Shown: piece by piece, positions 9,264-17,874 of the stretch
Numbering within the stretch: the stretch's first letter is position 1
Layout: each line of letters starts with the position of its first letter
Source of the DNA: Ruegeria arenilitoris
Lineage (GTDB): Bacteria > Pseudomonadota > Alphaproteobacteria > Rhodobacterales > Rhodobacteraceae
Length of the DNA: 64,000 nt
Direction: 5' to 3'
NCBI RefSeq assembly: GCF_013030265.1
Contig: NZ_WPZQ01000008.1
Location: 124,001-188,000 of the forward strand
Notes under the pieces: generated by a model
Told to the model about the DNA's origin: nothing
Seen by the model: the letters and a program-made list of their open reading frames with translations, nothing else
The model's database searches: none
Program-made: the position numbers and the translations under genes

Positions 9264-9629
9264 ATGGAAAACGTCGTTCTCATCATCCACCTCCTCTTGG
9301 CCCTTGGCCTGATTGCCGTTGTTCTGATGCAGCGGTCCGAAGGCGGTGGCCTTGGCATGGGCGGCGGTGGCGGCGGTGCCATGACCGGTCGCGCAGCTGC
9401 AACCGCTCTGGGTAAGCTGACATGGATTTTGGCTGCGTGCTTTATCGTGACCTCGATCACGCTGACCATTCTGGCCGCTCAGAAGTCTTCTGGCAGTTCG
9501 GTCATCGATCGTCTGGGCGTTCCGGCACCTGCGGCGACCGAAGAAAGCACACCGGCGGTTCCGTCGGCGGATGATCTGCTGCCTCCGACGCAGGGCGACA
9601 ACGCGCCGCTGATTCCGCAAGCCGACTGA
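9264..9629 (+). CDS. secG: Preprotein translocase subunit SecG
   Basis: Small SecYEG subunit, 121 residues. Two membrane segments (about residues 2-22 and 50-72) flank a glycine-rich cytoplasmic loop QRSEGGGLGMGGGGG, the SecG hallmark. A Pro/Ala-rich C-terminal tail follows. ATG 9264 has AGGA 5 bp upstream; an upstream in-frame start at 9183 would add a non-conserved leader. The gene is divergent from the nitrile hydratase genes. Confidence 0.95.
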   Translation: MENVVLIIHLLLALGLIAVVLMQRSEGGGLGMGGGGGGAMTGRAAATALGKLTWILAACFIVTSITLTILAAQKSSGSSVIDRLGVPAPAATEESTPAVPSADDLLPPTQGDNAPLIPQAD

Positions 9630-9651
9630 TCCACTAGACCTAGAAACCTAA

Positions 9652-9684
9652 AAGAGAACTGCAACAGCATCTTGCGGTTCTCTT
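9652..9684 (+). terminator. Stem-loop after secG
   Basis: AAGAGAAC at 9652-9659 pairs with GTTCTCTT at 9677-9684, extended inward by five more pairs (one G-U) around a 7-nt loop. The T-tract is poor, so it may be a weak terminator or mRNA-stabilising structure. Confidence 0.5.
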
Positions 9685-9716
9685 GCGCTATTGGCGCGAA
9701 TCCTTTATATGTGAAG

Positions 9717-9775
9717 TCCCGTGATGCAGCGGTTTTTCGGAACCGTCGGGCAGCTGATTTTGACGTCTCACGGGA
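9717..9775 (+). promoter_or_regulatory. Structured leader upstream of pyrG
   Basis: Outer arms TCCCGTGA (9717-9724) and TCACGGGA (9768-9775) are perfectly complementary and enclose an inner hairpin, CGGTTT / GAACCG around a TTCG loop at 9730-9745. The fold ends 12 bp before the pyrG ATG, next to its ribosome-binding site. It may be a translational or transcriptional control element; no known riboswitch class was recognised. Confidence 0.4.
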
Positions 9776-9787
9776 GCAGCCGAAAAC

Positions 9788-11431
9788 ATGGCGCGTTTTA
9801 TTTTCATCACTGGTGGTGTGGTTTCGTCCTTGGGCAAAGGACTGGCTTCGGCGGCTTTGGGCTCGCTGCTGCAGGCCCGGGGATATTCGGTGCGTCTGCG
9901 CAAGCTCGACCCCTATCTGAACGTCGATCCGGGCACGATGTCACCATTCGAACATGGCGAAGTGTTCGTCACCGATGATGGCGCGGAAACCGATCTGGAC
10001 CTTGGTCACTACGAACGTTTCACCGGCGTTGCTGCGCGCAAAACCGACTCGGTCAGTTCAGGCCGGATCTATTCCAACGTGCTCGAGAAAGAACGCCGTG
10101 GTGATTACCTTGGTAAAACCATTCAGGTGATCCCGCACGTCACCAACGAGATCAAGGATTTCATCTCCATTGGCGAAGATGAGGTTGATTTCATGCTGTG
10201 CGAAATCGGTGGCACCGTTGGCGACATCGAAGGCCTGCCGTTTTTCGAAGCGATCCGTCAGTTCAGCCAGGATAAACCGCGTGGTCAGTGTATCTTTATG
10301 CACCTCACACTGCTGCCCTACATCAAGGCCTCTGGCGAGCTGAAAACCAAGCCAACCCAGCACTCGGTGAAAGAGCTCCGCTCGATTGGTCTGGCCCCCG
10401 ACATTCTGGTTTGTCGCTCCGAAGGGCCTATCCCGACCAAAGAGCGGGAAAAACTGGCACTGTTCTGCAACGTCCGCCCTGACAGCGTAATTGCCGCGCA
10501 GGACCTGAGCACGATCTACGACGCTCCGCTGGCGTATCACCGCGAAGGTCTGGATCAGGCGGTTCTGGATGCGTTCCAGATCAGCCCGGCACCGAAACCC
10601 GATCTGGCGAAATGGGAAGATGTCAGCGACCGTATCCACAACGCCGAAGGCGAAGTGAAGGTTGCTATCGTCGGTAAATACACCCAGCTGGAAGACGCCT
10701 ATAAGTCGATCGCCGAAGCCCTGACCCATGGTGGCATGGCCAACCGCGTTAAGGTCAAGGTTGAGTGGGTCGATGCCGAGATTTTCGACAAGGAAGACGC
10801 GGCTCCGCATCTGGAGGGCTATCACGCAATCCTCGTTCCTGGCGGGTTCGGAGAGCGCGGCACAGAAGGCAAGATCAAAGCAGCGCAATACGCGCGCGAG
10901 CACAAGGTGCCTTATCTGGGCATTTGTCTTGGCATGCAGATGGCCGTCATCGAAGCTGCCCGCAATGTTGCGGGCATCAAAGAGGCCGGTTCCGAAGAAT
11001 TCGATCACGAAGCAGGCAAAAAGCGTTTTGAGCCAGTGGTTTATCACCTCAAAGAATGGGTGCAGGGGAACCACAAGGTCGAACGCAAGGTTGGCGACGA
11101 CAAGGGCGGCACCATGCGCCTGGGCGCTTATGATGCTGTTCTAGGCGAAGGCTCAAAGGTTGCTGAAGTCTATGGCAGCACCAATATCGAAGAGCGCCAC
11201 CGCCACCGCTATGAGGTGGACATCAAATACCGCGAGAAGCTCGAAGAGGCTGGCCTGAAGTTCTCGGGCATGTCTCCGGATGGTCGCCTGCCCGAGATAG
11301 TCGAATGGTCGGATCACCCATGGTTCATCGGGGTGCAATACCATCCCGAACTGAAATCCAAACCCTTTGATCCTCATCCTCTGTTCCGCGAGTTCGTGCG
11401 CGCAGCCAAGGAAACCTCGCGTCTGGTCTGA
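9788..11431 (+). CDS. pyrG: CTP synthase
   Basis: Makes CTP from UTP with glutamine-derived ammonia and ATP. The 547-residue chain has the N-terminal amidoligase domain with the P-loop [13 protein letters not shown] (residues 9-21) and a C-terminal class-I glutaminase domain with nucleophile Cys380 in YLGICLGMQ and the His-Pro-Glu triad end in GVQYHPEL. Length and motifs are standard. It is preceded by a foldable leader that may regulate expression. Confidence 0.97.
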   Translation: MARFIFITGGVVSSLGKGLASAALGSLLQARGYSVRLRKLDPYLNVDPGTMSPFEHGEVFVTDDGAETDLDLGHYERFTGVAARKTDSVSSGRIYSNVLEKERRGDYLGKTIQVIPHVTNEIKDFISIGEDEVDFMLCEIGGTVGDIEGLPFFEAIRQFSQDKPRGQCIFMHLTLLPYIKASGELKTKPTQHSVKELRSIGLAPDILVCRSEGPIPTKEREKLALFCNVRPDSVIAAQDLSTIYDAPLAYHREGLDQAVLDAFQISPAPKPDLAKWEDVSDRIHNAEGEVKVAIVGKYTQLEDAYKSIAEALTHGGMANRVKVKVEWVDAEIFDKEDAAPHLEGYHAILVPGGFGERGTEGKIKAAQYAREHKVPYLGICLGMQMAVIEAARNVAGIKEAGSEEFDHEAGKKRFEPVVYHLKEWVQGNHKVERKVGDDKGGTMRLGAYDAVLGEGSKVAEVYGSTNIEERHRHRYEVDIKYREKLEEAGLKFSGMSPDGRLPEIVEWSDHPWFIGVQYHPELKSKPFDPHPLFREFVRAAKETSRLV

Positions 11432-11511
11432 CGCTTCTGCACACCTCTTTTGGTTGCCTTGCTCTTCGTTCCGGGTCAGTTTGGCCCGGAGCAAATTACG
11501 GAGCCGAGCCT

Positions 11512-11805
11512 GTGACCAAAGGATATTGGGTTGCCCATGTCGACGTGGACGACATGGATACGTACAAAAAGTACATCACCGCCAACGCTGAACCCTTCGC
11601 TGAGTACGGCGCGCGCTTTCTTGTGCGCGGTGGCGATCGCGTGGTCAAAGAGGGCGCATCAAGATCACGGACCGTGGTGATCGAATTTCCCAGCTACGAA
11701 CAGGCATTAGCCTGCTATGAAAGCGATGCCTATCAGAAGGCAAAGGCCCTGCGCGATCCTGTGTCGATGGGCGATCTTGTGATCATTCAGGGCTATGACG
11801 GGTAG
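11512..11805 (+). CDS. DUF1330 domain protein
   Basis: A 97-residue cytosolic protein with the ferredoxin-like DUF1330 fold: GYWVAHVDVDDMDTYKKY at the start, GARFLVRGG in the middle and RTVVIEFPSYEQALACYES as the second half. Members are dimeric alpha-beta barrels of unknown activity. GTG 11512 is the start; GGAG lies 8 bp upstream. It stands between pyrG and the TerB pair without an evident operon link. Confidence 0.9.
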   Translation: MTKGYWVAHVDVDDMDTYKKYITANAEPFAEYGARFLVRGGDRVVKEGASRSRTVVIEFPSYEQALACYESDAYQKAKALRDPVSMGDLVIIQGYDG

Positions 11806-11847
11806 TCTCTGCTTGGCGGACCACAAAATATGGAATAACCTGTGCCC

Positions 11848-12297
11848 ATGCTGAAGAAGTTCTTTCAGGCGTTTCGCCCGCCGCAACAAACCACCCTGCC
11901 AGATCCGGATGCCGAGCTTGCCCTGGGTGCTCTTTTGGTGCGCGTTGCGCAGGCCGATCGGGATTACAAGGTCGAGGAAATCAGCCTGATCGACCGGATT
12001 CTCGCCCGGCTTTATCAGCACAACGCGATTGAAGCCGCCAAAGTCCGCGCAACCTGCGAAAAGTTACATGCTGCGGCGCCGGAAACCGATACATTTGGCA
12101 AACTGATCCGCGAAACCACTGATCTGCAGGAACGCTTGGCAGCGCTTGAGGCGTTGTGGGAGGTTGTTCTGGCCGATGGCAACTCGGACGAAGGTGAGAT
12201 CAAGATCGTCGAAGAAGCCCGCGCTGCCATGGGACTCAGCTTTAACGACAGTCGCGATGCACGCGAACGGGTGCAAAGTCGCTTGGAAGCCAGCTAA
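11848..12297 (+). CDS. TerB-family protein (first of tandem pair)
   Basis: A 149-residue helical protein with the TerB-like (DjlA N-terminal-like) acidic repeat: ALGALLVRVAQADRDYKVEEISLIDRIL in the first half and WEVVLADGNSDEGEIKIVEE in the second. Asp/Glu-rich loops in both halves may bind divalent metal. Function in non-tellurite contexts is unknown. ATG 11848 was preferred to GTG 11842. The next gene, 21 bp downstream, is a paralogue, indicating local duplication. Confidence 0.85.
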   Translation: MLKKFFQAFRPPQQTTLPDPDAELALGALLVRVAQADRDYKVEEISLIDRILARLYQHNAIEAAKVRATCEKLHAAAPETDTFGKLIRETTDLQERLAALEALWEVVLADGNSDEGEIKIVEEARAAMGLSFNDSRDARERVQSRLEAS

Positions 12298-12318
12298 CCT
12301 GCGTCTATATCTTTCTGC

Positions 12319-12756
12319 ATGTTCAGTGATTTCCTGTCCCGGCTCACACAGCCGCAGCCCGACCCGCTTGCCGATGATGATGCCCGCTTGGCCCTGACGG
12401 CCCTGCTGGTACGCATTGCGCGATCCGACAATGACTATGCCGATACCGAGATGGCTCGGATCGACCGCATATCAGCCGAACGTTATGGCCTGTCGCCGTT
12501 CGAGGCTGCAGGTTTACGCGCCCGCGCCGAAGATCTGGAGGCCCAGGCCCCCGACACTGTCCGCTTCACCCGCGCAATCAAAGAGGCTGTCCCTTATGAC
12601 CATCGCCTTGGCGTGGTCGAGGCACTTTGGTCCGTGGCGCTGGCCGATGGCGAACGCTCGGAAGACGAAGATTCGCTGATCCGATTGGCTGTCAGTCTGC
12701 TGGGCATCAGTGACGTGGATTCGGCACTCGCCCGTCAGAAGGCTGCAAAATCGTGA
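12319..12756 (+). CDS. TerB-family protein (second of tandem pair)
   Basis: A 145-residue paralogue of the preceding gene, sharing the layout MxxxFLSRLTQPQPDPLAD, ALTALLVRIARSDNDYADTEMARIDRI and WSVALADGERSEDED. Divergence between the copies is considerable, so the duplication is old. Its stop overlaps the GTG of the following PhnD-like gene (GTGA), which suggests all three are cotranscribed. Role unknown. Confidence 0.85.
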   Translation: MFSDFLSRLTQPQPDPLADDDARLALTALLVRIARSDNDYADTEMARIDRISAERYGLSPFEAAGLRARAEDLEAQAPDTVRFTRAIKEAVPYDHRLGVVEALWSVALADGERSEDEDSLIRLAVSLLGISDVDSALARQKAAKS

Positions 12757-13505
12757 CCGCAATGCTGGGCATGTATGACATGCCAGCACTTCAGCCAGCC
12801 AATGACCGATTCTGGACTTTGATTCGTGCCCATCTGGGCGAAGGCCCGGAGCACCTGACCAGAGATCGCGATTTCTGGGACATCTGGAAAGATCCGGAAC
12901 TGGTTTTCGCACAAACCTGCGGCATGCCCTACCGGACACGTCTGCACGGTGAGGTACAACTGGTTGGGACACCGGATTACGGCTTACCCGGTTGCCCACC
13001 CGGCCACTACTGCTCGGTTTTTGTTGCACGGGTCGATGATGACCGCGATCTTGAAGGACTCGTCGCCGGGACCTTTGCCTACAACGAAGCGCTGTCGCAA
13101 TCCGGCTGGGCCGCACCGGTGGTTCATCTGTCAGACCTTGGGCTTACACCCAGTTCCCTTCTGGAAACGGGCGGCCACGCTCTGTCGGCTCAGGCGGTGG
13201 CTGAAGGACGCGCTGATCTTGCCTCACTAGATGCCCTGACCTGGACGCTGCTCACCGAACATTCGGATCTGGGCGACAAGCTGTGTCAGGTCACAACAAC
13301 CAAACCGACACCTGTGCTGCCCTATATCACCTCAAACGGACAGGATGCAGGCCGCATCGGACAAGCCGTTCGGGCAGCGATCGACAGCCTGACACCAGAA
13401 GACCGGCAAGCGCTTCACATCCATGGGTTGATCGATATCGCAGCCGAGGACTACCTCGCCGTTCCCAATCCGCCAACGCCGCAGGCAATTCGCACACAAA
13501 CCTGA
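12753..13505 (+). CDS. PhnD-like phosphonate/phosphate-binding fold protein, no signal peptide
   Basis: A 250-residue protein resembling the PhnD/transferrin-type type-2 periplasmic-binding fold: LVFAQTCGMPYRT, VARVDDDRDLEGLVAGTFAYNE, SGGH-like TGGHALSAQAVAEGRADLASLDALTW and LPYITS. There is no signal peptide or lipobox, so the protein is probably cytosolic and not part of a conventional importer; no permease or ATPase of the phosphonate type is adjacent. GTG 12753 overlaps the preceding stop; ATG 12762 is an alternative. Confidence 0.75.
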   Translation: MTAMLGMYDMPALQPANDRFWTLIRAHLGEGPEHLTRDRDFWDIWKDPELVFAQTCGMPYRTRLHGEVQLVGTPDYGLPGCPPGHYCSVFVARVDDDRDLEGLVAGTFAYNEALSQSGWAAPVVHLSDLGLTPSSLLETGGHALSAQAVAEGRADLASLDALTWTLLTEHSDLGDKLCQVTTTKPTPVLPYITSNGQDAGRIGQAVRAAIDSLTPEDRQALHIHGLIDIAAEDYLAVPNPPTPQAIRTQT

Positions 13506-13633
13506 CCATTTTGACCAAAACCTCTGGTCATTTCGGCGGTTTCGGGTCTTGAACTTGTCATTTGCGCATTGCATTGGTCAGTTTTTTAAGCCCTAGTACC
13601 GCACCAACGACGCCAACAACATCTGGACTACCC

Positions 13634-14410
13634 GTGACAGAATCCGCTCCCGTCATCGAGATCAAAAACCTTCACAAAAGCTTCGGTCATCTCGAAGTGT
13701 TGAAAGGAGTGGACATTACCGCGCATCGGGGCGACGTCGTCTCTCTGATCGGCTCATCCGGGTCCGGAAAATCCACTCTGCTGCGCTGCTGCAACCTGCT
13801 GGAAGACAGCCAGCAAGGCGAAATCCTGTTCAAGGGTGAGCCCGTACGCTGGTCTGGTGATCATCACCACCGCCGCCCGGCCGACCCAAAACAGGTACTG
13901 CGCATCCGTACAAACCTGTCGATGGTGTTCCAGCAGTTCAATCTGTGGGCGCACATGACGATCCTTCAAAACGTGATGGAGGCACCCGTCACCGTTCTTG
14001 GCCGCGACAAGGCCGAGGTTGAGGACAGCGCCCGCAAGTATCTTGAAAAGGTTGGCATCGGTGACAAATGCGATGTCTACCCGGCTCAGCTGTCGGGTGG
14101 CCAACAACAGCGCGCGGCCATCGCCCGCGGTCTTTGCATGGAGCCCGAAGCACTTCTGTTTGATGAGCCAACCTCGGCGCTCGACCCTGAACTGGAGCAG
14201 GAAGTAATCAAGGTGATCAAGGATCTGGCCGCTGAAGGCCGCACCATGATCATCGTGACACATGACATGAAAATGGCGGCTGATATCTCCAGCCACGTCG
14301 TGTTCCTGCATCAGGGCCTGATCGAAGAAGAAGGCACACCCGAGGATATCTTTACAGCCCCTGAATCCGCACGGCTTCAGGGTTTTCTCTCCGCCACCAA
14401 GGCGGCATAA
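13634..14410 (+). CDS. Polar amino-acid ABC transporter, ATP-binding protein
   Basis: A 258-residue HisP/GlnQ-type ATPase. Walker A is GSSGSGKST, the Q-loop VFQQFNLW, the signature LSGGQQQR, Walker B ALLFDEPTSALD and the switch VTHDM. The insert HHHRRPADPKQ before the Q-loop is typical of the histidine/basic amino-acid subgroup. GTG 13634 leaves a short leader before the conserved IEIKNLHKSFG; a start at 13562 is possible. First gene of a four-gene importer running to 16966. Confidence 0.92.
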   Translation: MTESAPVIEIKNLHKSFGHLEVLKGVDITAHRGDVVSLIGSSGSGKSTLLRCCNLLEDSQQGEILFKGEPVRWSGDHHHRRPADPKQVLRIRTNLSMVFQQFNLWAHMTILQNVMEAPVTVLGRDKAEVEDSARKYLEKVGIGDKCDVYPAQLSGGQQQRAAIARGLCMEPEALLFDEPTSALDPELEQEVIKVIKDLAAEGRTMIIVTHDMKMAADISSHVVFLHQGLIEEEGTPEDIFTAPESARLQGFLSATKAA

Positions 14411-14442
14411 CTTCAGAACAGAACCAAACTGGGGAGTAACCA

Positions 14443-15192
14443 ATGAAAAACCTGATTCTGACCACAGCAGCACTGGCGCTGACCGCCGGTATCGCAATGG
14501 CCGACACTGTCCGCATGGGTACCGAAGGCGCTTACCCTCCGTACAACTTCATCAACGATGCGGGTGAGATCGACGGCTTCGAGCGTGAAGTTGGCGACGA
14601 GCTGTGCAAGCGCGCCGGTCTGGAATGCGAGTGGGTCAAGAACGACTGGGATTCGATCATTCCGAACCTGGTTTCGGGCAACTACGACACCATCATCGCC
14701 GGCATGTCGATAACTGACGAGCGTGATGAAGTCATCGACTTTACCCAGAACTACTTCCCGCCAGCAGCTTCGGCATATGCAGCAGCTTCGGACGGTGTTG
14801 ATCTGAGCGGTGGCATTGTCGCAGCACAGACAGCGACCATTCAGGCAGGCCACATTGCGCAAAGCGGCGCAACACTGGTGGAATTCGCAACTCCGGAAGA
14901 AACCATCGCGGCTGTCCGTAACGGCGAAGCCGATGCGGTATTCGCAGACAAAGACTTCCTCGTTCCGATCGTTGAAGAATCGAGTGGCGAGCTGGTTTTC
15001 GTAGGTGATGATGTACCGCTGGGCGGTGGCATTGGCCTGGGCCTGCGTGAATCGGATGGCGAACTGCGCGGCAAGTTCGACGAAGCGATCACCTCGATGA
15101 AAGCTGACGGCACACTGAACGAGCTGATCGTTAAGTGGTTTGGCGAAGGTGTTCCCACCTACAACGCTGACGGCTCGGTCGTTACCAACTAA
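14443..15192 (+). CDS. Amino-acid ABC transporter, periplasmic substrate-binding protein
   Basis: A 249-residue HisJ/ArtJ-like binding protein. Residues 1-20 are a signal peptide ending at AMA. The mature chain starts DTVRMGTEGAYPPYNFIND, the standard opening of family 3 solute-binding proteins, with SGNYDTIIAGMSITDER as the central signature and DGTLNELIVKWFG near the end. Ligand is probably a polar or basic amino acid. GGGGAG lies upstream of the ATG. A strong hairpin follows the gene and probably raises its mRNA level over the permease genes. Confidence 0.93.
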   Translation: MKNLILTTAALALTAGIAMADTVRMGTEGAYPPYNFINDAGEIDGFEREVGDELCKRAGLECEWVKNDWDSIIPNLVSGNYDTIIAGMSITDERDEVIDFTQNYFPPAASAYAAASDGVDLSGGIVAAQTATIQAGHIAQSGATLVEFATPEETIAAVRNGEADAVFADKDFLVPIVEESSGELVFVGDDVPLGGGIGLGLRESDGELRGKFDEAITSMKADGTLNELIVKWFGEGVPTYNADGSVVTN

Positions 15193-15207
15193 GCCCTCCG
15201 TCTAAAT

Positions 15208-15234
15208 GATCCGGCGCCGATTGGGCGCCGGATC
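15208..15234 (+). terminator. Intercistronic stem-loop after the binding-protein gene
   Basis: Perfect 11-bp stem GATCCGGCGCC (15208-15218) / GGCGCCGGATC (15224-15234), loop GATTG, with no T-tract. Its place between binding protein and permeases suggests a 3'-stabilising or partial-termination element. Confidence 0.65.
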
Positions 15235-15275
15235 ACCCTGACCATCCGTCAGGCCTGACGTTCGAAAGACGCTTC

Positions 15276-16163
15276 ATGTTTTCCTATTGCGCTGACCCCG
15301 ACACGCTCGGCACGTTTCGCTGGTTCTCCTGCTATCTGACCAACGGCGTGCACTGGTCGTTCTACCTGTCGTTCGTCAAGGTTCTGGCTTTGCTGGCTGT
15401 AACCGCGCCCGTTGCACTCAGCTTTGGGTTTGCCGGTGCGATGGCCGCCCGCTCGCATTTCCTGCCGCTCAGCTGGCTCGGCAAAGGTTACATCGCAATC
15501 GTCCGGGGCGTTCCTGACATTGCCTTCTTTCTGTTCTTCGTCATCGCATTGGATCAGGCGTTCGAGTGGACGCGGCACAAGATTCTATGCCCCGAATGGA
15601 CCGATCCCATTCGTCAGGGCAACGATTTCCTTGTCTGTCAGGCCGCAAAACTACCGCTGGGCACTGCTCCGGAATGGGTTCACGAAACCTATGGCTTTTT
15701 CCTCGCGGTCATCACTTTCTCTATCGTGTTCGGCGCTTTTGCAGCGAACGTCCTGTTTGGAGGTATGCGCGCCGTTCCGCACGCGCAGCTGGAGACAGCC
15801 GAAGCTTATGGAATGACGCGGCGCCAAACATTCTGGCGCATCCTGGTTCCGCAAATGTGGGTCTATGCCCTGCCCGGCCTGTCCAATCTGTGGATGGTTC
15901 TGATCAAGGCGACACCGTTGCTGTTCCTGCTGGGTATCGAAGATATCGTCTATTGGGCCCGCGAACTGGGCGGTACCAAGACATCCAAATTTACCGCCTA
16001 CCCGCATGGTGACTGGCGCATGTGGTACTTCCTGTTCCTGCTGATCTTCTACCTTGGAATGACCCGCGTCTCGGAAATCGGGCTCGAGCGTCTGATGCGC
16101 AAGCTGTCCCACGGTCAGGCCACATCCGGTGGCGAGCTACTGCGCAAGGAGACCACCCAATGA
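15276..16163 (+). CDS. Amino-acid ABC transporter permease (HisQ-like)
   Basis: A 295-residue inner-membrane permease with five or six hydrophobic segments. The EAA cytoplasmic loop reads HAQLETAEAYGMTRRQTFWRILVPQMW, the contact for the ATPase. An insertion with paired cysteines (CPEWTDPIRQGNDFLVCQ) between early helices is unlike short HisQ proteins and is probably periplasmic. The stop overlaps the ATG of the partner permease by 4 bp (ATGA). Confidence 0.9.
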   Translation: MFSYCADPDTLGTFRWFSCYLTNGVHWSFYLSFVKVLALLAVTAPVALSFGFAGAMAARSHFLPLSWLGKGYIAIVRGVPDIAFFLFFVIALDQAFEWTRHKILCPEWTDPIRQGNDFLVCQAAKLPLGTAPEWVHETYGFFLAVITFSIVFGAFAANVLFGGMRAVPHAQLETAEAYGMTRRQTFWRILVPQMWVYALPGLSNLWMVLIKATPLLFLLGIEDIVYWARELGGTKTSKFTAYPHGDWRMWYFLFLLIFYLGMTRVSEIGLERLMRKLSHGQATSGGELLRKETTQ

Positions 16164-16966
16164 GCTGCTTGCAAACCATTCAGGACTACGGCCTGCGTTC
16201 AATCGGACTTGGCGAACGCCTGTTGCCCCGCAGCGACTTTACCCTGTGCGAGCAGTTCACACTGATCGGCTCGGGCATGATCTGGAACGTCTATTTCGGG
16301 ATCATGGCACTGGCGACAGGGTTCTTTTTCGCCACAGCACTGGCGGTCGGAAAGGCATCGCCCAACAAGTGGCTGCGCAAACCGGCCGAGTGGTTCATCT
16401 TCATTTTCAGGGGTTCACCGCTCTTTATCCAGTTTTTCTTCGCCTATTTCTTCTTCCTGTCGTTGAAGAAATCCTATCCGATGTTCGATGCGTTCACATC
16501 GGCATGGCTGGGTGCGCTGATCGTGCTATTCCTGAACACGGCCGCCTATTCGGGCGAGATTTTCTATGGCGCCCTGCGCTCGATCCCCAAGGGTGATATC
16601 GAAGCTGCGGATGCCTACGGCATGTCCGGTTGGTCGCGTTTCCGCCGGATTGTCTGGCCGACTATGCTGCGACTGGCTTGGCCTGCCTACACCAACGAGG
16701 CCATTTTCCTGTTCCACGCCACTACACTGGTATTCTTCTCGGCATTCCCGGCCTGGCAACAGCGCGGTGATGCGCTCTACTACGCCAGCTATTTTGCGGA
16801 CAAAACGTTCAACCCGTTTATCCCCTACCCGATCCTCGCCTTCTATTTCATCCTGCTGACGCTGGTGATCGTCGGAGGTTTTGGTCTGGTCAACAAGCGA
16901 CTGAACCGACACCTGCCCGCCGCCAGGAAAGCCAAGATGCGCTTCCGTCTGAATCTGGCGCGCTAA
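16160..16966 (+). CDS. Amino-acid ABC transporter permease (HisM-like)
   Basis: A 268-residue permease, partner of the previous one. The conserved loop is PKGDIEAADAYGMSGWSRFRRIVWP and the early RGSPLFIQFFF segment is typical of HisM/GlnP. AAGGAG sits 8 bp before ATG 16160, which overlaps the previous stop. Last gene of the importer operon; the ATPase, binding protein and both permeases are all present, so the system looks complete. Confidence 0.92.
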   Translation: MSCLQTIQDYGLRSIGLGERLLPRSDFTLCEQFTLIGSGMIWNVYFGIMALATGFFFATALAVGKASPNKWLRKPAEWFIFIFRGSPLFIQFFFAYFFFLSLKKSYPMFDAFTSAWLGALIVLFLNTAAYSGEIFYGALRSIPKGDIEAADAYGMSGWSRFRRIVWPTMLRLAWPAYTNEAIFLFHATTLVFFSAFPAWQQRGDALYYASYFADKTFNPFIPYPILAFYFILLTLVIVGGFGLVNKRLNRHLPAARKAKMRFRLNLAR

Positions 16967-17032
16967 GCGCCGGGTTCTGACATCTGGTCCGGCTGGATCA
17001 TCACCCGCAAAAAACCTTCAGCGCGGCCGCAA

Positions 17033-17728
17033 TCAAACTTCGGCTAACAGGATGCGGGTCAGTTCTTCGGGCACATCGATCATGACGTAGTGCCCGCATT
17101 CTACCGAAACAGCCCGCCATTCGGTCTCGTGACTGACTTTCTCAAAATATGGGCGGCCAATCCCCGGGGTCCAGCCGGTTGCATAAACATAGATGCGCCT
17201 GGCCACTTTCTCCCAGTCGCCCACCAGTCGAATGGGCTGCTCGAAGCTCCGGAAGGGATGGGCGACGTTACGCCTGTCGACCCACGCACGGTCATCAGCG
17301 TTTACGGAAAATGCCTCAGCCGGTCCCGGCGCTGCGCGACCATCCATTGAACCATCCCGCAAGCCGGATGCCGCTTCGGCAGGCAGACAGTCCAACGTGT
17401 TCTGACCATCGTCAGGCACCAACGCATCAAGATAGACCAAAGAGCGGATTTTTTCAGGCGCATGGTCAGCAACTCCGGTGACAACCATTCCACCATAACT
17501 GTGACCACACAGAATGATCTCGGATAATTCTTCCCACTCAATCACCGCAAGGACATCCGTGATGTGTGTATCAAGATCGATGTCTTTGCTGAACAGATGC
17601 GACCGCTCTCCAAGACCCGTTAGTGTTGGCGTGAACACATCATGTCCTGCCCGGCGCAACAGCTTTGCGACGCGCTTCCAACACCAACCGCCCTGCCAGG
17701 CACCGTGAACCAGAACAAATGTTGCCAT
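17033..17728 (-). CDS. Alpha/beta hydrolase (methylesterase/hydroxynitrile lyase-like)
   Basis: A 231-residue protein starting directly with the first strand (MATFVLVHGAWQGGWCW). The nucleophile Ser77 is in LCGHSYGGM; the C-terminal ECGHYVMIDVPEEL supplies the catalytic His. Overall pattern (LTGLGERSHL, SLVYLDALVPDDGQ) matches the plant methylesterase/hydroxynitrile-lyase-like bacterial family of small-ester hydrolases. Substrate unknown. It is transcribed alone. Confidence 0.85.
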   Translation of the reverse strand: MATFVLVHGAWQGGWCWKRVAKLLRRAGHDVFTPTLTGLGERSHLFSKDIDLDTHITDVLAVIEWEELSEIILCGHSYGGMVVTGVADHAPEKIRSLVYLDALVPDDGQNTLDCLPAEAASGLRDGSMDGRAAPGPAEAFSVNADDRAWVDRRNVAHPFRSFEQPIRLVGDWEKVARRIYVYATGWTPGIGRPYFEKVSHETEWRAVSVECGHYVMIDVPEELTRILLAEV

Positions 17729-17874
17729 ACCCTAAACTTCTGCCTCGAACTCATGGATCCAAGTCTACTGTAGGTGAAGCGTCGGCAATTGGTCCAAAGG
17801 AATGTGGGCAGGCAGGATTGATCTGCAGCCCTTACCCTACCTACGCAGCGGTCCCCGACCAAGCAGTGGTACAG

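Noticed and set aside
9717..9775. tRNA gene before pyrG
   Set aside because: The arms fold but there is no T-arm consensus or anticodon-arm geometry, and the length is under 60 nt.
10058..11074. Leftward open frame (338 codons) opposite pyrG
   Set aside because: Fully antisense to CTP synthase with no recognisable domain; a shadow of codon usage.
13754..14497. Leftward open frame opposite the ABC ATPase
   Set aside because: Covers Walker and signature motifs of a real gene on the other strand; no independent support.
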